Part shown: positions 16,101 through 24,952 of the stretch, piece by piece | Numbering within the stretch: position 1 is the stretch's first letter | Layout of the letters: every line of letters begins with the position of its first letter | Origin: Alloyangia pacifica | Lineage (GTDB): Bacteria > Pseudomonadota > Alphaproteobacteria > Rhodobacterales > Rhodobacteraceae | Length of the DNA stretch: 64,000 bases | Assembly (NCBI RefSeq): GCF_003111685.1 | Contig: NZ_CP022191.1 | Location: 310,001 to 374,000, forward strand | Direction of reading: 5' to 3' | The notes under the pieces: model-generated | Told to the model about the DNA's origin: nothing | Seen by the model: the letters and a program-made list of their open reading frames with translations, nothing else | The model's database searches: none | Position numbers and translations under genes: made by a program

Positions 16101-16565
16101 AACCGGCGCGGCGCCCTCCTGCCCCACCGGCACGACGAAGATATCCGCATTTCCGCCGCCGGTCATCCTGTCGCCGTCATTGCCCCAGAGCACGTCGTTC
16201 CCCACGCCGCCCTCCAGCACATCCGGCGCCCCGAGCGCCTCGTCGACGAAAAGCAGGATGTCGTTCCCCGCCCCGCCCTGCGCGCTGTCCGCTCCCTGTG
16301 TGCCGACGAGCTGGTCATTTCCCTCCCCGCCGATAAGCAGGTCGTCCCCGGCACCTCCTTCCAGAGTGTCATTGCCCGGGCCGCCGGAAAGCGCGTCACT
16401 CTCTGCACTGCCGATCAGCGTCGCGCCATTGAGGTCCGCTGTCTCATCGGCATCTTCGGCGGCCCTGTCCTCCGGGGCATCCTCCTCGCCCGAGGAGGAC
16501 GTGCCGCCCGCCACGCTCCACAAGATACCGCCGATAAGAAGGGAGAAGAGGTAAAGCGTGGGCAT
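13173..16565 (-). CDS. RTX calcium-binding protein with embedded clan GH-A-like glycosidase core
   Basis: This protein of about 1130 residues starts with a hydrophobic segment (MPTLYLFSLLIGGILWSVAG), then has RTX nonapeptide repeats (GNDTLEGGAGDDLLIGGEGN), a second repeat block near residues 240-310, a TIM-barrel-like domain at roughly 450-860, and a C-terminal RTX block ending as type I secretion substrates do. The central domain contains VEAFEIGNEYWSMG and LYVTEWNVRT, about 129 residues apart. In clan GH-A glycosidases an Asn-Glu after strand 4 supplies the acid/base and a Glu after strand 7 the nucleophile, which fits. I infer a secreted or surface-held polysaccharide hydrolase of unknown substrate. 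The frame is open up to 16622, so a longer start is possible. Confidence 0.8.
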   Translation of the reverse strand: MPTLYLFSLLIGGILWSVAGGTSSSGEEDAPEDRAAEDADETADLNGATLIGSAESDALSGGPGNDTLEGGAGDDLLIGGEGNDQLVGTQGADSAQGGAGNDILLFVDEALGAPDVLEGGVGNDVLWGNDGDRMTGGGNADIFVVPVGQEGAAPVTITDLDFTRFTEQDVPDRVVFVTPEGEILPRAAFFDGTLAAGIGDMPDGSGAGIYMNGEVVAVIEGHTAEELFYETVWIGNFSPALTGFFDGDDALTGSEGRDELFGGSGADTLVGLGGGDYLDGQSGDDFVNGVDEEGAETVGDTLVGNAGDDTLRGDAGDHLAGAAGKDSYEIVVPQGEGAFVPMTLHTYDLRGNDGAPELITLVQPDGTRLSAGAAYGSLTVAEAEDGSGTALVFEGRVLAVIDGVDAAELGDPRGWLGNLAAVTPFAAAPPAFDGTQVSVTAATGTGQVLEGAYFGGNLVFSVNTEDGLPFDNFGAAADALDITHLRFPAGQGDSGDLEEDGAGFLNILQMERVDGAWALRHEVTDMLDWARETGAKVTLVLPTKNYSVTDYEALDGDIARFAETVMRDHSDVVEAFEIGNEYWSMGETAYGAKADVAAVALARGMEEAGFEPEDQAAILVQMASPFAGSEYHVSIDDRPYLQRVQDANRTIIGQLGSEAREALDGVVEHYYYDKRVTEFEGTSGEMNFINRDYAVWDDAFDKELDLYVTEWNVRTSDTTETGLRSASVMVEMTSNMNGLGVDAAHVWPVQHNTPTDLAGKQHENVLTDAEGRVLNTINGATFDLMSSSLPGLELLETDLSIEDGSFTFHAWQSEDSTVVYVASRATDSLELELDLSTLVPGYASASAVKIGADVSANSSDGVHYVPGEGFQEADSLLVNGQRYYINENDVRAKLTDIAVTGTKVPITLDPFEVIEITFDTAGIDAAEPDTVGDMGERITGSTTGDTLEGGDGDDTLEGLAGDDRLVGDKGDDSANGGAGDDRLLGWGGGDYLKGGDGNDLISGNQGSDTLVGSEGDDILTGNEEHDVLNGMVGNDRLSGGPGADTLTGWAGRDVFVLEEGDLTGGDVITDFTPGKDVIEVDLPGIDDLSDLSFAASEAGITIRFGAQGSLLLQGDLRISEVSAARNFSFV

Positions 16566-16733
16566 GAAAACAACCGGAACCAGAATGCGAGGGCACGGCA
16601 CACGTTGCAGGCGCTGAACCACAACAACTTCGCGGAGCCTAAGACATATTCCCGCCGCAATTTAGCAATTTTTGGAAACGTCGCGTTTCCAGAATCCGGG
16701 CAATGCACGCAGGCCACACGAATTCCGCATGCA

Positions 16734-16765
16734 GGAACGGGCGCCGCCAGAGGGGCGCCCGTTCC
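16734..16765 (-). terminator. Strong hairpin after the CocE-type hydrolase gene
   Basis: GGAACGGGCGCC (16734-16745) pairs with GGCGCCCGTTCC (16754-16765) across an eight-base loop, 20 bases beyond the hydrolase stop. There is no T run, but it sits at the end of a six-gene minus-strand unit. Confidence 0.5.
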
Positions 16766-16784
16766 CAAACGAAAGACCCGGCGG

Positions 16785-18779
16785 TCAGATCAGATGCCGC
16801 GGGATGGTCTCGGACCAGTCCTTCGCGAAGACTTCCTCGCCATTGAGCGTGACCGACATCCGGGCCTTCAGGAAGAAACTCTCCGTATCGCTGATCATCT
16901 CGCTGTCGAGCACCGAAACGGTCTGCCATCCCTCACGGCCCATCTCGTAGACCTGGTGCAGCTTGTAGCGCGCCGAGGTCGGATCGTCGGGATGGATGGT
17001 CAGCTCGCGCCGCAGACTGTGCGAGAGCACCGTGCCGATCTCGTCGAAGCGCAGCACGCCCTCACCGAAGAGACCGCCCTCGCCGTTGGTCACATAGGTG
17101 ACCTCGCCGGTCAGGTAGTCGGTGGTGACATGGCGCTCGAGCTTGGCGGGCCGGATCATGGTCATCGGGCAGGCCGGACCATGCGCCGGGGGCTCGAAGC
17201 CCGGATGAACGTCGCCGCCGCGACGCTGCGGCACGTGCAGCAGGCTGCGCGCGGTGTCGATGGTCAGCGTGGCGGCCTCGGGCGCGGGCCAGATGATTGG
17301 CCAGTAGGCGGTGCCCACCGAGACGCGGAGCTTATGGCCCGCGGCAAACCGATGGCCGCAGGCCGAGAGCTTGACCTTCACGGTCTCGAAGTGTCCCGGC
17401 ACCAGCGCCTCAGGGGTCTCGTGGCCGTTCCGATGGGTGAGGTTCAGCACCTGGTAGCTGACCCGGGTGACCTTGCCATCGGGCGCGACGTCGCCGAGCC
17501 GCACCACGACTTGCGCCACCGGCTTGTCCGAGGCGAGGTGCAGGTCGAGCTCGGGCACGCCGAGGATTTCAAGATCGGAACCGAATACCCCGGTTTCGAA
17601 GACCAGCGCGCCGCCGTCCTCGATGCGCTGATCTCCAGGCATCTCGCCCGGGCAGCCGACGCCCATCCATTCGCCCGCGGCAATGCCATGGCTCTGCGGC
17701 GAACGGATCGGCAGCAGAGCGCCCTCTTCCGGTGCATCGGCGAGCGCGCCGCCGGGGGTCAAGTGCATCTGCCGCATAGGCTCGGCCAGCGGCCAGTCGG
17801 AGCCAACCCAGCGGCCCGGCTGGTCGGGGCGCGAGGTCTCGGGCGCAATGGGATCGTTGATGTAAGCGCGCAGCTTGGGCTCCTGCGTCACGCCGGTATC
17901 CTTGCCCTTCAGCCACTGGTCCCACCAGCGTGTCGCCTCCTGCAGGAAACCGATCGCCGGGCCCGGCACGCCGTCCTGCGGATAGACATGACCCCAGGGA
18001 CCGATGATGCCGCGCGTGGGAACCTGCAGGTTCTCCAGCAGGCGCGGCACCGAGTTCGTGTAGCTGTCGGCCCAGGCCCCGACGACCATCACCGGGCATT
18101 GAATCGCAGAGTAGTCCTCCTGCACCGAGCCGTGCTTCCAGTATGCGTCATAGCTCTGGTGCTCGGCCCAGAGAGCCGGGAAGAAGGGAAGGGTTTCCAG
18201 TCTCTTCTGCCAGTCCTCGCGCCAGCTTTCGCCGACCACCTCAGGATCGAGCGGACGGGCCTGGTAGCCCATCATGATCGAACCCCACCAGAGGTTATCG
18301 TTCAGCAGGCAGCCATTCATGAAGTGAATGTCGTCCTTGAACCGGTCGTCGGTGGAATAGCAGGTGATGATAGCCTTCAGCGCCGGGGGACGGCGCGCGG
18401 CGACCTGCAGCGAGTTGAACCCCGACCAGCTCTTGCCCATCATCCCGACGTTGCCGTCGCACCAGTCCTGCGCCGCGATCCAGGCGATGACCTCGCAAGC
18501 GTCGTCCTGTTCCAGCTCAAGGTACTCGTCGGCCATGTGGCCCTCGGACTCGCCGGTGCCGCGGATGTCGACGCGCACGGCGGCATAGCCGTGTTCCGCG
18601 AAATAGCCGTGCATCGGCTCGTCGCGGCCGCGGGTGCCGTCGCGCTTGCGGTAGGGAATATACTCCAGAACCGCCGGGACCGCGTGGCTGCGCGCGCCCT
18701 CGGGCAGGAAGAGCCGGGCGCTGAGCCGCGTGCCATCCGGCATCGGGATCCAGACGTGTTCGATGAATTCGGTGGCCAT
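16785..18779 (-). CDS. CocE/NonD family hydrolase (X-Pro dipeptidyl-peptidase-like)
   Basis: The 664-residue enzyme matches the CocE/NonD alpha/beta hydrolase family. The N-terminal catalytic domain has MPDGTRLSARLFLP, RVDIRGTGESEG and the nucleophile elbow GMMGKSWSGFNSLQ with the second Ser as nucleophile. It also contains VVGAWADSYTNSVPRLLENL (acid region) and IIGPWGHVYPQ (His). The C-terminal half is the jelly-roll X-Pro dipeptidyl peptidase domain (VRLGDVAPDGKVTRVSYQVL). Members hydrolyse esters, amides or N-terminal X-Pro dipeptides. It is the last gene after a peptide-type ABC transporter, which suggests it acts on the imported compound. No signal peptide is visible, so it is probably cytoplasmic. 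Confidence 0.87.
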   Translation of the reverse strand: MATEFIEHVWIPMPDGTRLSARLFLPEGARSHAVPAVLEYIPYRKRDGTRGRDEPMHGYFAEHGYAAVRVDIRGTGESEGHMADEYLELEQDDACEVIAWIAAQDWCDGNVGMMGKSWSGFNSLQVAARRPPALKAIITCYSTDDRFKDDIHFMNGCLLNDNLWWGSIMMGYQARPLDPEVVGESWREDWQKRLETLPFFPALWAEHQSYDAYWKHGSVQEDYSAIQCPVMVVGAWADSYTNSVPRLLENLQVPTRGIIGPWGHVYPQDGVPGPAIGFLQEATRWWDQWLKGKDTGVTQEPKLRAYINDPIAPETSRPDQPGRWVGSDWPLAEPMRQMHLTPGGALADAPEEGALLPIRSPQSHGIAAGEWMGVGCPGEMPGDQRIEDGGALVFETGVFGSDLEILGVPELDLHLASDKPVAQVVVRLGDVAPDGKVTRVSYQVLNLTHRNGHETPEALVPGHFETVKVKLSACGHRFAAGHKLRVSVGTAYWPIIWPAPEAATLTIDTARSLLHVPQRRGGDVHPGFEPPAHGPACPMTMIRPAKLERHVTTDYLTGEVTYVTNGEGGLFGEGVLRFDEIGTVLSHSLRRELTIHPDDPTSARYKLHQVYEMGREGWQTVSVLDSEMISDTESFFLKARMSVTLNGEEVFAKDWSETIPRHLI

Positions 18780-18821
18780 GATGACTTCCGTTTATCGTGT
18801 GTATTCAGATGATTGTTTGGG

Positions 18822-20423
18822 TCAGGACGCGCGGGCGGCCAGCACCTTGTCGAGCCACCCGCGATCCAGCTGCGGCACCGAGTCCAAGAGCTTGCGGGTG
18901 TAGGGATCACGCGGCGCCTCGAAGAGCGTGGCGGTGTCCGCCTCCTCGACGATCCGGCCCTTCTGCATCACCACCGTGCGGTCGGCGAGCCGGCGCACCA
19001 CCGACAGGTCGTGGGTGATGAAGAGGTAGGTCATCCCCAGCTCGTCCTGCAGCTTGCGCAAGAGGCGCAGGATATCCTCGGCGACCAGCGGGTCGAGCGC
19101 CGATGTGACCTCGTCACAGATCATCAGATCGGGCTCGGCGGCCAGCGCACGGGCGATGCAGACGCGCTGCTTCTGCCCGCCCGAGAGCGCGCCGGGCAGA
19201 CGGTTTCCCATCTCGGTCGGAAGGCCGATCATTTCGAGCAGACGCGCCACCTCGTCCCGCTGCGCCTCGCCCTTGAGCCCGCGGAAGGTCTGCAAGGGGC
19301 GACCGATGGTCTCGGCCACCGTCTGGCGCGGGTTCAGCGCAACGTCGGGCAGCTGGTAAATCAGCTGGATGCTGCGCAAGAGATCCGGCGAGCGCTTGCG
19401 GTAGGTCACGGGCAGCGGTTGGCCGTCAAACTGCACCTGCCCCGCAGACGGCGCCAGCAGGCCCGATACCAGCCGCGCCAGCGTCGACTTGCCCGAACCG
19501 GATTCGCCGACGATGGCCACGGTCTCGCCGCGCTTTACCGACAGGTCAACGTCATGCAGAACCGGCGTCCTGCCATAGGCGGCAGAGAGGTTGTCGATCC
19601 GCAGGATCTCCTCGCCCGTCCGGTGATGCGCGCCCGCCTCGGCGTTGAGGCTGGCCTGCCGCTCGGAGACGAGCCGCTGCGTGTACTCCTCGCGCGGGGC
19701 GGCAAGGATCTGCTCGGTGGTGCCGGTCTCGACCTCGGCCCCGTTGCGCAGCACCATGAGCCGGTCGGCGACCTGCGCGATCACCGCGAGGTCGTGGGTG
19801 ATGTAGAGCGCCGAGGTGCCGTATTTGCGGATCGTCTCGCGCAGCAGCAGCAGCACCTCGATCTGCGTCGTCACGTCGAGCGCCGTGGTCGGCTCGTCGA
19901 GCACGAGGATGTCGGGCTTGCACGACATGGCCATGGCGACCATCGCCCGCTGCAGCTGTCCGCCCGAGACTTGGTGCGGGTAGCGGCGGCCAAAGGTTTC
20001 GGGCTCGGGCAGCCCGAGCGCGGTGAAGAGCTCGATCATCCAGGCGCGGGCTTGGGCGGCGCTCATCTGCCCATGCCGCAGCGGGCCTTCCATGATCTGC
20101 CGTTCCAGCCGGTGCGCGGGGTTGAAGGCCGCCGCCGCGCTCTGCGCCACATAGGCGATGCGCGCGCCGCGCACGGCCTCGCGCTCGGACCTAGAGGACG
20201 ACGCCAGGTCGCGGCCCGCCAACCCGATGCTGCCGCCGGTGATCCGGCAGCCGCCGCGCCCGTAGCCCATTGCCGCAAGGCCAATGGTCGACTTGCCCGC
20301 ACCGCTCTCGCCGATCAGGCCGAGGATCTCGCCCTGCTCCAGATCGAGCGAGACGCCATGCAGCAATTCCACGCCCTCGGCGGTGGCAACCCGCAGGTCG
20401 CGGATACGAAGGATATCGCTCAT
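18822..20423 (-). CDS. Dipeptide/oligopeptide-type ABC transporter, fused double ATPase
   Basis: Two complete ABC cassettes lie in one 533-residue chain, equivalent to DppD plus DppF. The first has Walker [10 protein letters not shown], signature VSGGQLQRA and Walker [13 protein letters not shown]. The second has [17 protein letters not shown] and [12 protein letters not shown]. The peptide/nickel family C-terminal extensions follow each (for example [12 protein letters not shown]). The start at 20423 overlaps the upstream permease stop as ATGA; an extension to 20648 lies within that permease gene. It drives import through the two permeases encoded upstream. Confidence 0.93.
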   Translation of the reverse strand: MSDILRIRDLRVATAEGVELLHGVSLDLEQGEILGLIGESGAGKSTIGLAAMGYGRGGCRITGGSIGLAGRDLASSSRSEREAVRGARIAYVAQSAAAAFNPAHRLERQIMEGPLRHGQMSAAQARAWMIELFTALGLPEPETFGRRYPHQVSGGQLQRAMVAMAMSCKPDILVLDEPTTALDVTTQIEVLLLLRETIRKYGTSALYITHDLAVIAQVADRLMVLRNGAEVETGTTEQILAAPREEYTQRLVSERQASLNAEAGAHHRTGEEILRIDNLSAAYGRTPVLHDVDLSVKRGETVAIVGESGSGKSTLARLVSGLLAPSAGQVQFDGQPLPVTYRKRSPDLLRSIQLIYQLPDVALNPRQTVAETIGRPLQTFRGLKGEAQRDEVARLLEMIGLPTEMGNRLPGALSGGQKQRVCIARALAAEPDLMICDEVTSALDPLVAEDILRLLRKLQDELGMTYLFITHDLSVVRRLADRTVVMQKGRIVEEADTATLFEAPRDPYTRKLLDSVPQLDRGWLDKVLAARAS

Positions 20424-21244
20424 CGGTTGTCTCCCTGCACGGTGGTATGGCCCGCGAGCAGCCAGTCGACGGTGAGGTTCACCCCGATGGTCACCATGGC
20501 GATTGCACCGGCGGGGAAAAGCGGGGCGTAAAGCCCGTAGAGGATGCCCTGCTGGTTGTCGCGCACCATGCCGCCCCAGTCGGCGAAGGGCGGCTGCACG
20601 CCAAGACCGAGGTAGGACAGCCCCGCCACGAAGAGGAACGTGAAGCAAAAGCGCATGCCGAACTCGGCCACCAGCGGCGGCAGGGCGTTGGGCAGGATCT
20701 CGCGGCGGATCATCCAGCCAAGGCGCTCGCCACGCAGGCGGGCGACCTCGGCGTATTCCATGACGTTGATCCCCTGCGCCACGAGGCGTGCAAGGCGGAA
20801 CACCCGGGTGCTGTCGAGCAGCGCGATGGTGACGATCAGCACCGGCAGCGACGAGCCGAGCGCCTGCAGCACCACCAGCGCCGAGATCAGCACCGGGATC
20901 GACATGACGGTATCAACGACGCGCGACAGCACCAGATCGAGCCAGCCACCGCGGATCGCCGCCAGGATGCCGAGCGGCACGCCGACGGCGAACGACAGGC
21001 ACACCGCGGCAAGAGAGATGCCGATCGACATCTGCGCGCCGTAGAGCAGGCGTGAGAGCATGTCGCGGCCGTTCTGGTCGAAGCCCAGCGGGTGGCCCGG
21101 CTGCGGCATGTCGAAGGGCATGCCGACGATCTCTTCCTGTCCGAAAGGCGCGAGCATCGGCCCGAAGAGGAACAGGATCGCATTCGCGGCGATCAGCGCC
21201 ATGCCGATCCAGCCGGTCAGCGGGATGTTGGAGAGGCGGGACAT
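20420..21244 (-). CDS. Peptide-type ABC transporter permease (DppC-like)
   Basis: This 274-residue inner-membrane permease carries the N-terminal OppC-type motif (FGPMLAPFGQ, MPQPGHPLGFDQNGRDMLSR) found in DppC/OppC proteins. It also has the cytoplasmic coupling loop (YAEVARLRGERLGWMIRREI, LPNALPPLVAEF) that contacts the ATPases. Five to six membrane segments are evident. It follows the DppB-like permease with one base between them and overlaps the ATPase gene by four bases. Confidence 0.92.
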   Translation of the reverse strand: MSRLSNIPLTGWIGMALIAANAILFLFGPMLAPFGQEEIVGMPFDMPQPGHPLGFDQNGRDMLSRLLYGAQMSIGISLAAVCLSFAVGVPLGILAAIRGGWLDLVLSRVVDTVMSIPVLISALVVLQALGSSLPVLIVTIALLDSTRVFRLARLVAQGINVMEYAEVARLRGERLGWMIRREILPNALPPLVAEFGMRFCFTFLFVAGLSYLGLGVQPPFADWGGMVRDNQQGILYGLYAPLFPAGAIAMVTIGVNLTVDWLLAGHTTVQGDNR

Positions 21245-21245
21245 C

Positions 21246-22205
21246 TTACGCCTCCTTTCCGCGCGGGTGGCGCAGGCGGGGGTTGAGCGCGATGGCGGCA
21301 ATGTCGGCGATCATGTTGAGGATCACGTAGGCGGCCCCGAAGATCATCGCGGCGGCCTGCACCATCGGCAGATCGCGCTTCGACACAGCATCGACCATGA
21401 AGCGGCCCAGCCCGTTGTAGTTGAACACCGCCTCGACCAGCACAACGCCGGTGATCAGATAGGCGATGTTGAACGAGACCACGTTGACGATGGGCGCGGC
21501 GGCATTGGGCGCGGCGTGGCGCATGACCACCCGGCCGTTCTTCAAGCCCTTGAGGAAGGCGGTCTCGATATAGGGCTGGTCCATCACGCCCAGAACCGTC
21601 GTCCGGGTCATGCGCAGGATCTGCGCCATGGTGACCATGACCAGCACCAGCATCGGCAGGGTGGTGGCATTGAACCAGGCGGCGAGCCCCATGCCCTCGT
21701 AGGTATCGGCAAGGCTCGGCAACCAGCCGGTCTTTACCGAGAGCCAGAGCACCAGCAGCAGGCCGAGGAAGTACTCGGGCAGCGACACGAAGGCGAGCGC
21801 GGCGACATTGGCGGCGCGGTCAAAGATCGTGCCCCGCTTGGCGGCGGCGAGGATGCCGAGACCCACGGCCAGAGGCACCGCGATGACCCCGGCGTAGGCC
21901 GCCAGCGCCATGGTGTTCCGAAACCGCGGCCAGAGCAGTTCCGAGACCGGCTGACCCGAGGCCATCGAGCGGCCCATGTCGCCGGTGAGGATGCCCCCCA
22001 GCCAGTCGAAGTAGCGCTGCAGCGCGGGCACATCGAGCCCGAGCTCGCTGCGCAGCGCGGCGAGGGACTCGGGCGTGGCGCTCTGCCCGAGGATGGCCCC
22101 GGCCACGTCGCCGGGCAGGATCTCGGTTCCGGCAAACACCAGAACCGAGACCAGCCAAAGCGTCAGCAGCCCGAGGCCCGCGCGTTTTGCGATCAGCGAA
22201 CCCAT
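21246..22205 (-). CDS. Peptide-type ABC transporter permease (DppB-like)
   Basis: This 319-residue permease starts MGSLIAKRAGLGLLTLWLVS, the usual DppB first membrane segment, followed by the periplasmic loop (GQSATPESLAALRSELGLDV, YFDWLGGILTGDMGRSM). It also has the coupling helix region (QPYIETAFLKGLKNGRVVMR) and later membrane helices (GVVLVEAVFNYNGLGRFMVD). The start codon at 22205 overlaps the stop of the binding-protein gene by one base, so the two are translationally coupled. Confidence 0.93.
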   Translation of the reverse strand: MGSLIAKRAGLGLLTLWLVSVLVFAGTEILPGDVAGAILGQSATPESLAALRSELGLDVPALQRYFDWLGGILTGDMGRSMASGQPVSELLWPRFRNTMALAAYAGVIAVPLAVGLGILAAAKRGTIFDRAANVAALAFVSLPEYFLGLLLVLWLSVKTGWLPSLADTYEGMGLAAWFNATTLPMLVLVMVTMAQILRMTRTTVLGVMDQPYIETAFLKGLKNGRVVMRHAAPNAAAPIVNVVSFNIAYLITGVVLVEAVFNYNGLGRFMVDAVSKRDLPMVQAAAMIFGAAYVILNMIADIAAIALNPRLRHPRGKEA

Positions 22206-23758
22206 CAGGCTTCCAGCCAGACCTTCTCGGCCATGCGCGCGCCCATCAGGTTGAACATCGCATGGGGTTTCACGCCCTTCACATCCTTCGACACCGCGTC
22301 GAGGTAGTCGCCGAACATGGGGATCATCGCGCCGCCGTCCTCGTGGATCAGCGCCTGACACTCCCAGTAGATCTCGCGGCGCTTCTCCTCGTCGAGCAGC
22401 GCGCGGGCCTCTTTCAGCAACGCATCGAAACGCTCGTTGCTCCAGCGCGTGTCGTTGTAGGAGGAGCTGGACTCATAGGCGATCGACAGCATCTGGTCGG
22501 CGGTCGGACGGCCGCCCCAGTAGGACATGCAGAACGGCACCTGCATCCACACGTCGCTCCAGTAGCCATCCGCCGGCTCACGCTTGATGGTCACGTCGAC
22601 GCCAGCGCCAGTGGCCGCGCTGCGGAAGACCGCCGCCGCATCGACCGCGCCGGAGAAGGCTGCGTCGGAGGCCGAGAGGGTGACGGCCAGCGGATCAAAG
22701 CCGGCCTTCTTGGCGTGGAACTGCGCCTTCTCGGGATCGTAGGCGCGCTGTTCCAGCTCGGAGTTGTAGAAGCGGTCGGTCTGCGGGATCGGGTGGTCAT
22801 TGCCCAGCTGGCCAAAGCCGTTGAGTGCCGTCTTCAGCAGCTGCTCGCGGTCCACGGCATATTTGATCGCCAGACGTGCGTTCTCGTCGGTGAACGGGGC
22901 CTTGGTGCAATCCATCAGGAAGGTGAAGTGCTGGCCCCCGGCCGAGCGGACGATCTCGAGTTTGGGGTTGCGCCCCAGCAGGGTGACGGTCTTGAAGTCC
23001 ACCGCGTTGATCGCGTGCACCTGGCCCGACATCAGCGCGTTGGTGCGGGCGGTCACATCGTTGATCACCACCACCTCGACGGCATCCACGTTGGCGCAGC
23101 CGGGCTTCCAGTAGTCCTCGTTGCGCACGAAGCGGCCACGCACGCCGGGCTCGACGCGCTCGGGGATGAAGGGGCCGGTGCCGACGGGGTTGGACCAGTC
23201 GTCGAAGCCCTCGGGCACGACCAGCAGGTGATAATCCGACAGCAGGTACGGCAGATCAGCGTTGCCGCTCTCGAGCGTGATGCGGATCTGGTGATCCGAG
23301 AGCTTCTCGATCTCGGTGATCGGCGCGAGGATCGAACGCGCCGCCGAGGAGCTTTCGCCGCGGTGCAGGTTCAGCGAGTAGATCACGTCGTCGGCGGTGA
23401 GGCTCTTGCCATTGTGGAAGGTCACGCCCTGACGGATGTCGAACACCCATGCGGCGGCGCCCTCTTCGGCTTCCCAGGCCGAGAACAGCTCGGGCTGGGC
23501 GATGTTGTCGGAGTCGATCTCGACGAGGCCGTTCATGACCATGTAGGCCTGGTTCACCGGCACCCAGTCGGCGAGCTTGCGGATGTCGAAATCGTCGGTG
23601 GTCGAGCCACCGCTGATCCCGAGCTTCAGCGTGCCACCCTTGCGCGGGGTCTCCTGCGCGCGCAGCGGCAGGCCGCTGAGACCCACGAGGCCCATTCCGG
23701 CAGCCCCCGCGAGAAGGCCGCGACGGCTGATGCCGGACATGTCATGAAGTTTCGTCAT
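22205..23758 (-). CDS. ABC transporter substrate-binding protein, family 5 (peptide/opine type)
   Basis: The 517-residue protein has an N-terminal twin-arginine-like signal (SGISRRGLLAGAAGMGLVGL), so it is probably exported folded to the periplasm. It shows the SBP family 5 layout: GGTLKLGISGGSTTDDFD, a WVFDIRQGVTFHNGKSLTAD motif characteristic of DppA/OppA-type proteins, and NPVGTGPFIPERVEPG. It binds the substrate for the DppB/DppC/ATPase genes that follow. The ligand cannot be read from sequence; the CocE-type hydrolase in the same unit hints at an amide or ester rather than a plain peptide. The LysR gene 168 bases upstream is on the same strand. Confidence 0.92.
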   Translation of the reverse strand: MTKLHDMSGISRRGLLAGAAGMGLVGLSGLPLRAQETPRKGGTLKLGISGGSTTDDFDIRKLADWVPVNQAYMVMNGLVEIDSDNIAQPELFSAWEAEEGAAAWVFDIRQGVTFHNGKSLTADDVIYSLNLHRGESSSAARSILAPITEIEKLSDHQIRITLESGNADLPYLLSDYHLLVVPEGFDDWSNPVGTGPFIPERVEPGVRGRFVRNEDYWKPGCANVDAVEVVVINDVTARTNALMSGQVHAINAVDFKTVTLLGRNPKLEIVRSAGGQHFTFLMDCTKAPFTDENARLAIKYAVDREQLLKTALNGFGQLGNDHPIPQTDRFYNSELEQRAYDPEKAQFHAKKAGFDPLAVTLSASDAAFSGAVDAAAVFRSAATGAGVDVTIKREPADGYWSDVWMQVPFCMSYWGGRPTADQMLSIAYESSSSYNDTRWSNERFDALLKEARALLDEEKRREIYWECQALIHEDGGAMIPMFGDYLDAVSKDVKGVKPHAMFNLMGARMAEKVWLEA

Positions 23759-23926
23759 GTCGTCTCTCCTGTGAATTCTTGCTTATACGCGGCTCTTGTC
23801 CGGCTTGGCGCAGAACATTCCGGGGAATGCTTAGAGGTACAAATGAAAATTTGTCATGCCCCTCTGAGGGCATTTCAAGCGCGCGGTTTTCAAATGGGAA
23901 TCAGAGGCTTGCCCGGTGCCAGCGGC

Positions 23927-24817
23927 TCAGCTCGCCCGCCATCGCCTGTTGCTCTCGACCAGCCAGTCGCCGACCTGGCGCGCCGCCTGCCGCTGGTGAC
24001 GGGTGGTTGGGCGCATCAGGTAATACTCGCCATGACCGCGGAACGGCCGCGTATCTGCCGGAACCAGGGCGCCGCTCTCCAGGTAGTCGACAAGGAACCA
24101 CGTCCAGCCCATGGCGAAGCCGACGCCGCGCCGCGCCGCCTCGACCGAGAGGTGATAGTCGCCGAGCTTCCAGCGGGTCGTCGCGTCGGGCAGCTTGAGG
24201 CCGACAGAGGCAAGCCAATTGCCCCAGTCCGTCCACTCCTTGTGGGTCTCCTCGACGGTCAGCAACATCGGGGCCGCCGCCTCTACAAGCGGCGTGCCGC
24301 CGGGCGCCATGACCGGAAGGATCTCTTCCGGCCCGAGCGCGGCGACGAGATGGTCGGCGGGGCGGTTGGGGCGGTAGTAGATCGCAAGATCGTATTCGTC
24401 GTGACGCAACTGCTGGAAGAAGTCGTTGACGATGAGCTTCAGTTCGAGCGCCGGGAAGGCGTCGCGCAGCCGGGTGAGCCGGGGCAGCATCCAAAGGTCG
24501 GCCACGGCGCGCGAGCAGGCGATGGTCACCTGGTCCTGCCGGCGCCGGGCGATCTGCCCCGCTTCGAGCGATTGCAGTGCATCGAGCGCCCGGCCCACCT
24601 CCTTGGCGTATTCCTCGCCGATCCGGGTCAGCACCACGCCCGCAGGCTGGCGCTCGAAGAGCGCCGCACCGACGTGATCCTCGAGCTGCGCGATCTGCCG
24701 GCTGATGCCGCTCTGGGTCAGCGCCAGCAGCTCGGCGGCGCGGGTGAAGCTGCCGCAGCGCGCGACGGTCTGAAAGGCGATGAGGCTGCGCAGCGGAGGA
24801 AGGCGACCGATATCCAT
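23927..24817 (-). CDS. LysR-family transcriptional regulator (GcvA-like)
   Basis: The 296-residue protein has the LysR winged helix-turn-helix at residues 6-65 (PPLRSLIAFQTVARCGSFTR, AAELLALTQSGISRQIAQLE) and a periplasmic-binding-like effector domain. The QLEDHVGAALFERQPAGVVL segment is LysR-typical. The start at 24817 (MDIGRLPPLRSL) is preferred to the longer frame at 24859 because LysR proteins begin a few residues before the first helix. It precedes the ABC transporter genes on the same strand and is the obvious candidate regulator. Confidence 0.9.
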   Translation of the reverse strand: MDIGRLPPLRSLIAFQTVARCGSFTRAAELLALTQSGISRQIAQLEDHVGAALFERQPAGVVLTRIGEEYAKEVGRALDALQSLEAGQIARRRQDQVTIACSRAVADLWMLPRLTRLRDAFPALELKLIVNDFFQQLRHDEYDLAIYYRPNRPADHLVAALGPEEILPVMAPGGTPLVEAAAPMLLTVEETHKEWTDWGNWLASVGLKLPDATTRWKLGDYHLSVEAARRGVGFAMGWTWFLVDYLESGALVPADTRPFRGHGEYYLMRPTTRHQRQAARQVGDWLVESNRRWRAS

Positions 24818-24896
24818 GCCGCGCTTATAGGCGAGCGCCACGGCGGCGCGAAGAGCCATTGCGCCGGCAGGAGGTCCCCGGGCGCCGGAAAAGCAA

Positions 24897-24924
24897 CTGC
24901 CGCGCTCAGGAGGGAGCGCGGCAG
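24897..24924 (-). terminator. Terminator after the UDP-apiose/xylose synthase-like gene
   Basis: CTGCCGCGCTC (24897-24907) pairs with GAGCGCGGCAG (24914-24924), an 11-base stem with a six-base loop. On the minus strand it is followed by TTGCTTTTCC, consistent with an intrinsic terminator 28 bases after the stop. Confidence 0.7.
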
Positions 24925-24952
24925 GGGAGGAAAAACTGAAAGGGCGAGGGGG

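Noticed and set aside
13439..16440. Repetitive DNA that could be mistaken for a CRISPR or satellite
   Set aside because: It is the RTX nonapeptide coding repeats, variable in sequence and in frame.
14559..18812. Very long plus-strand open frame of about 1417 codons
   Set aside because: It runs antisense to the RTX and CocE genes; its composition (many His, Arg, Gly) is the mirror of high-GC codon use and no domain is visible.
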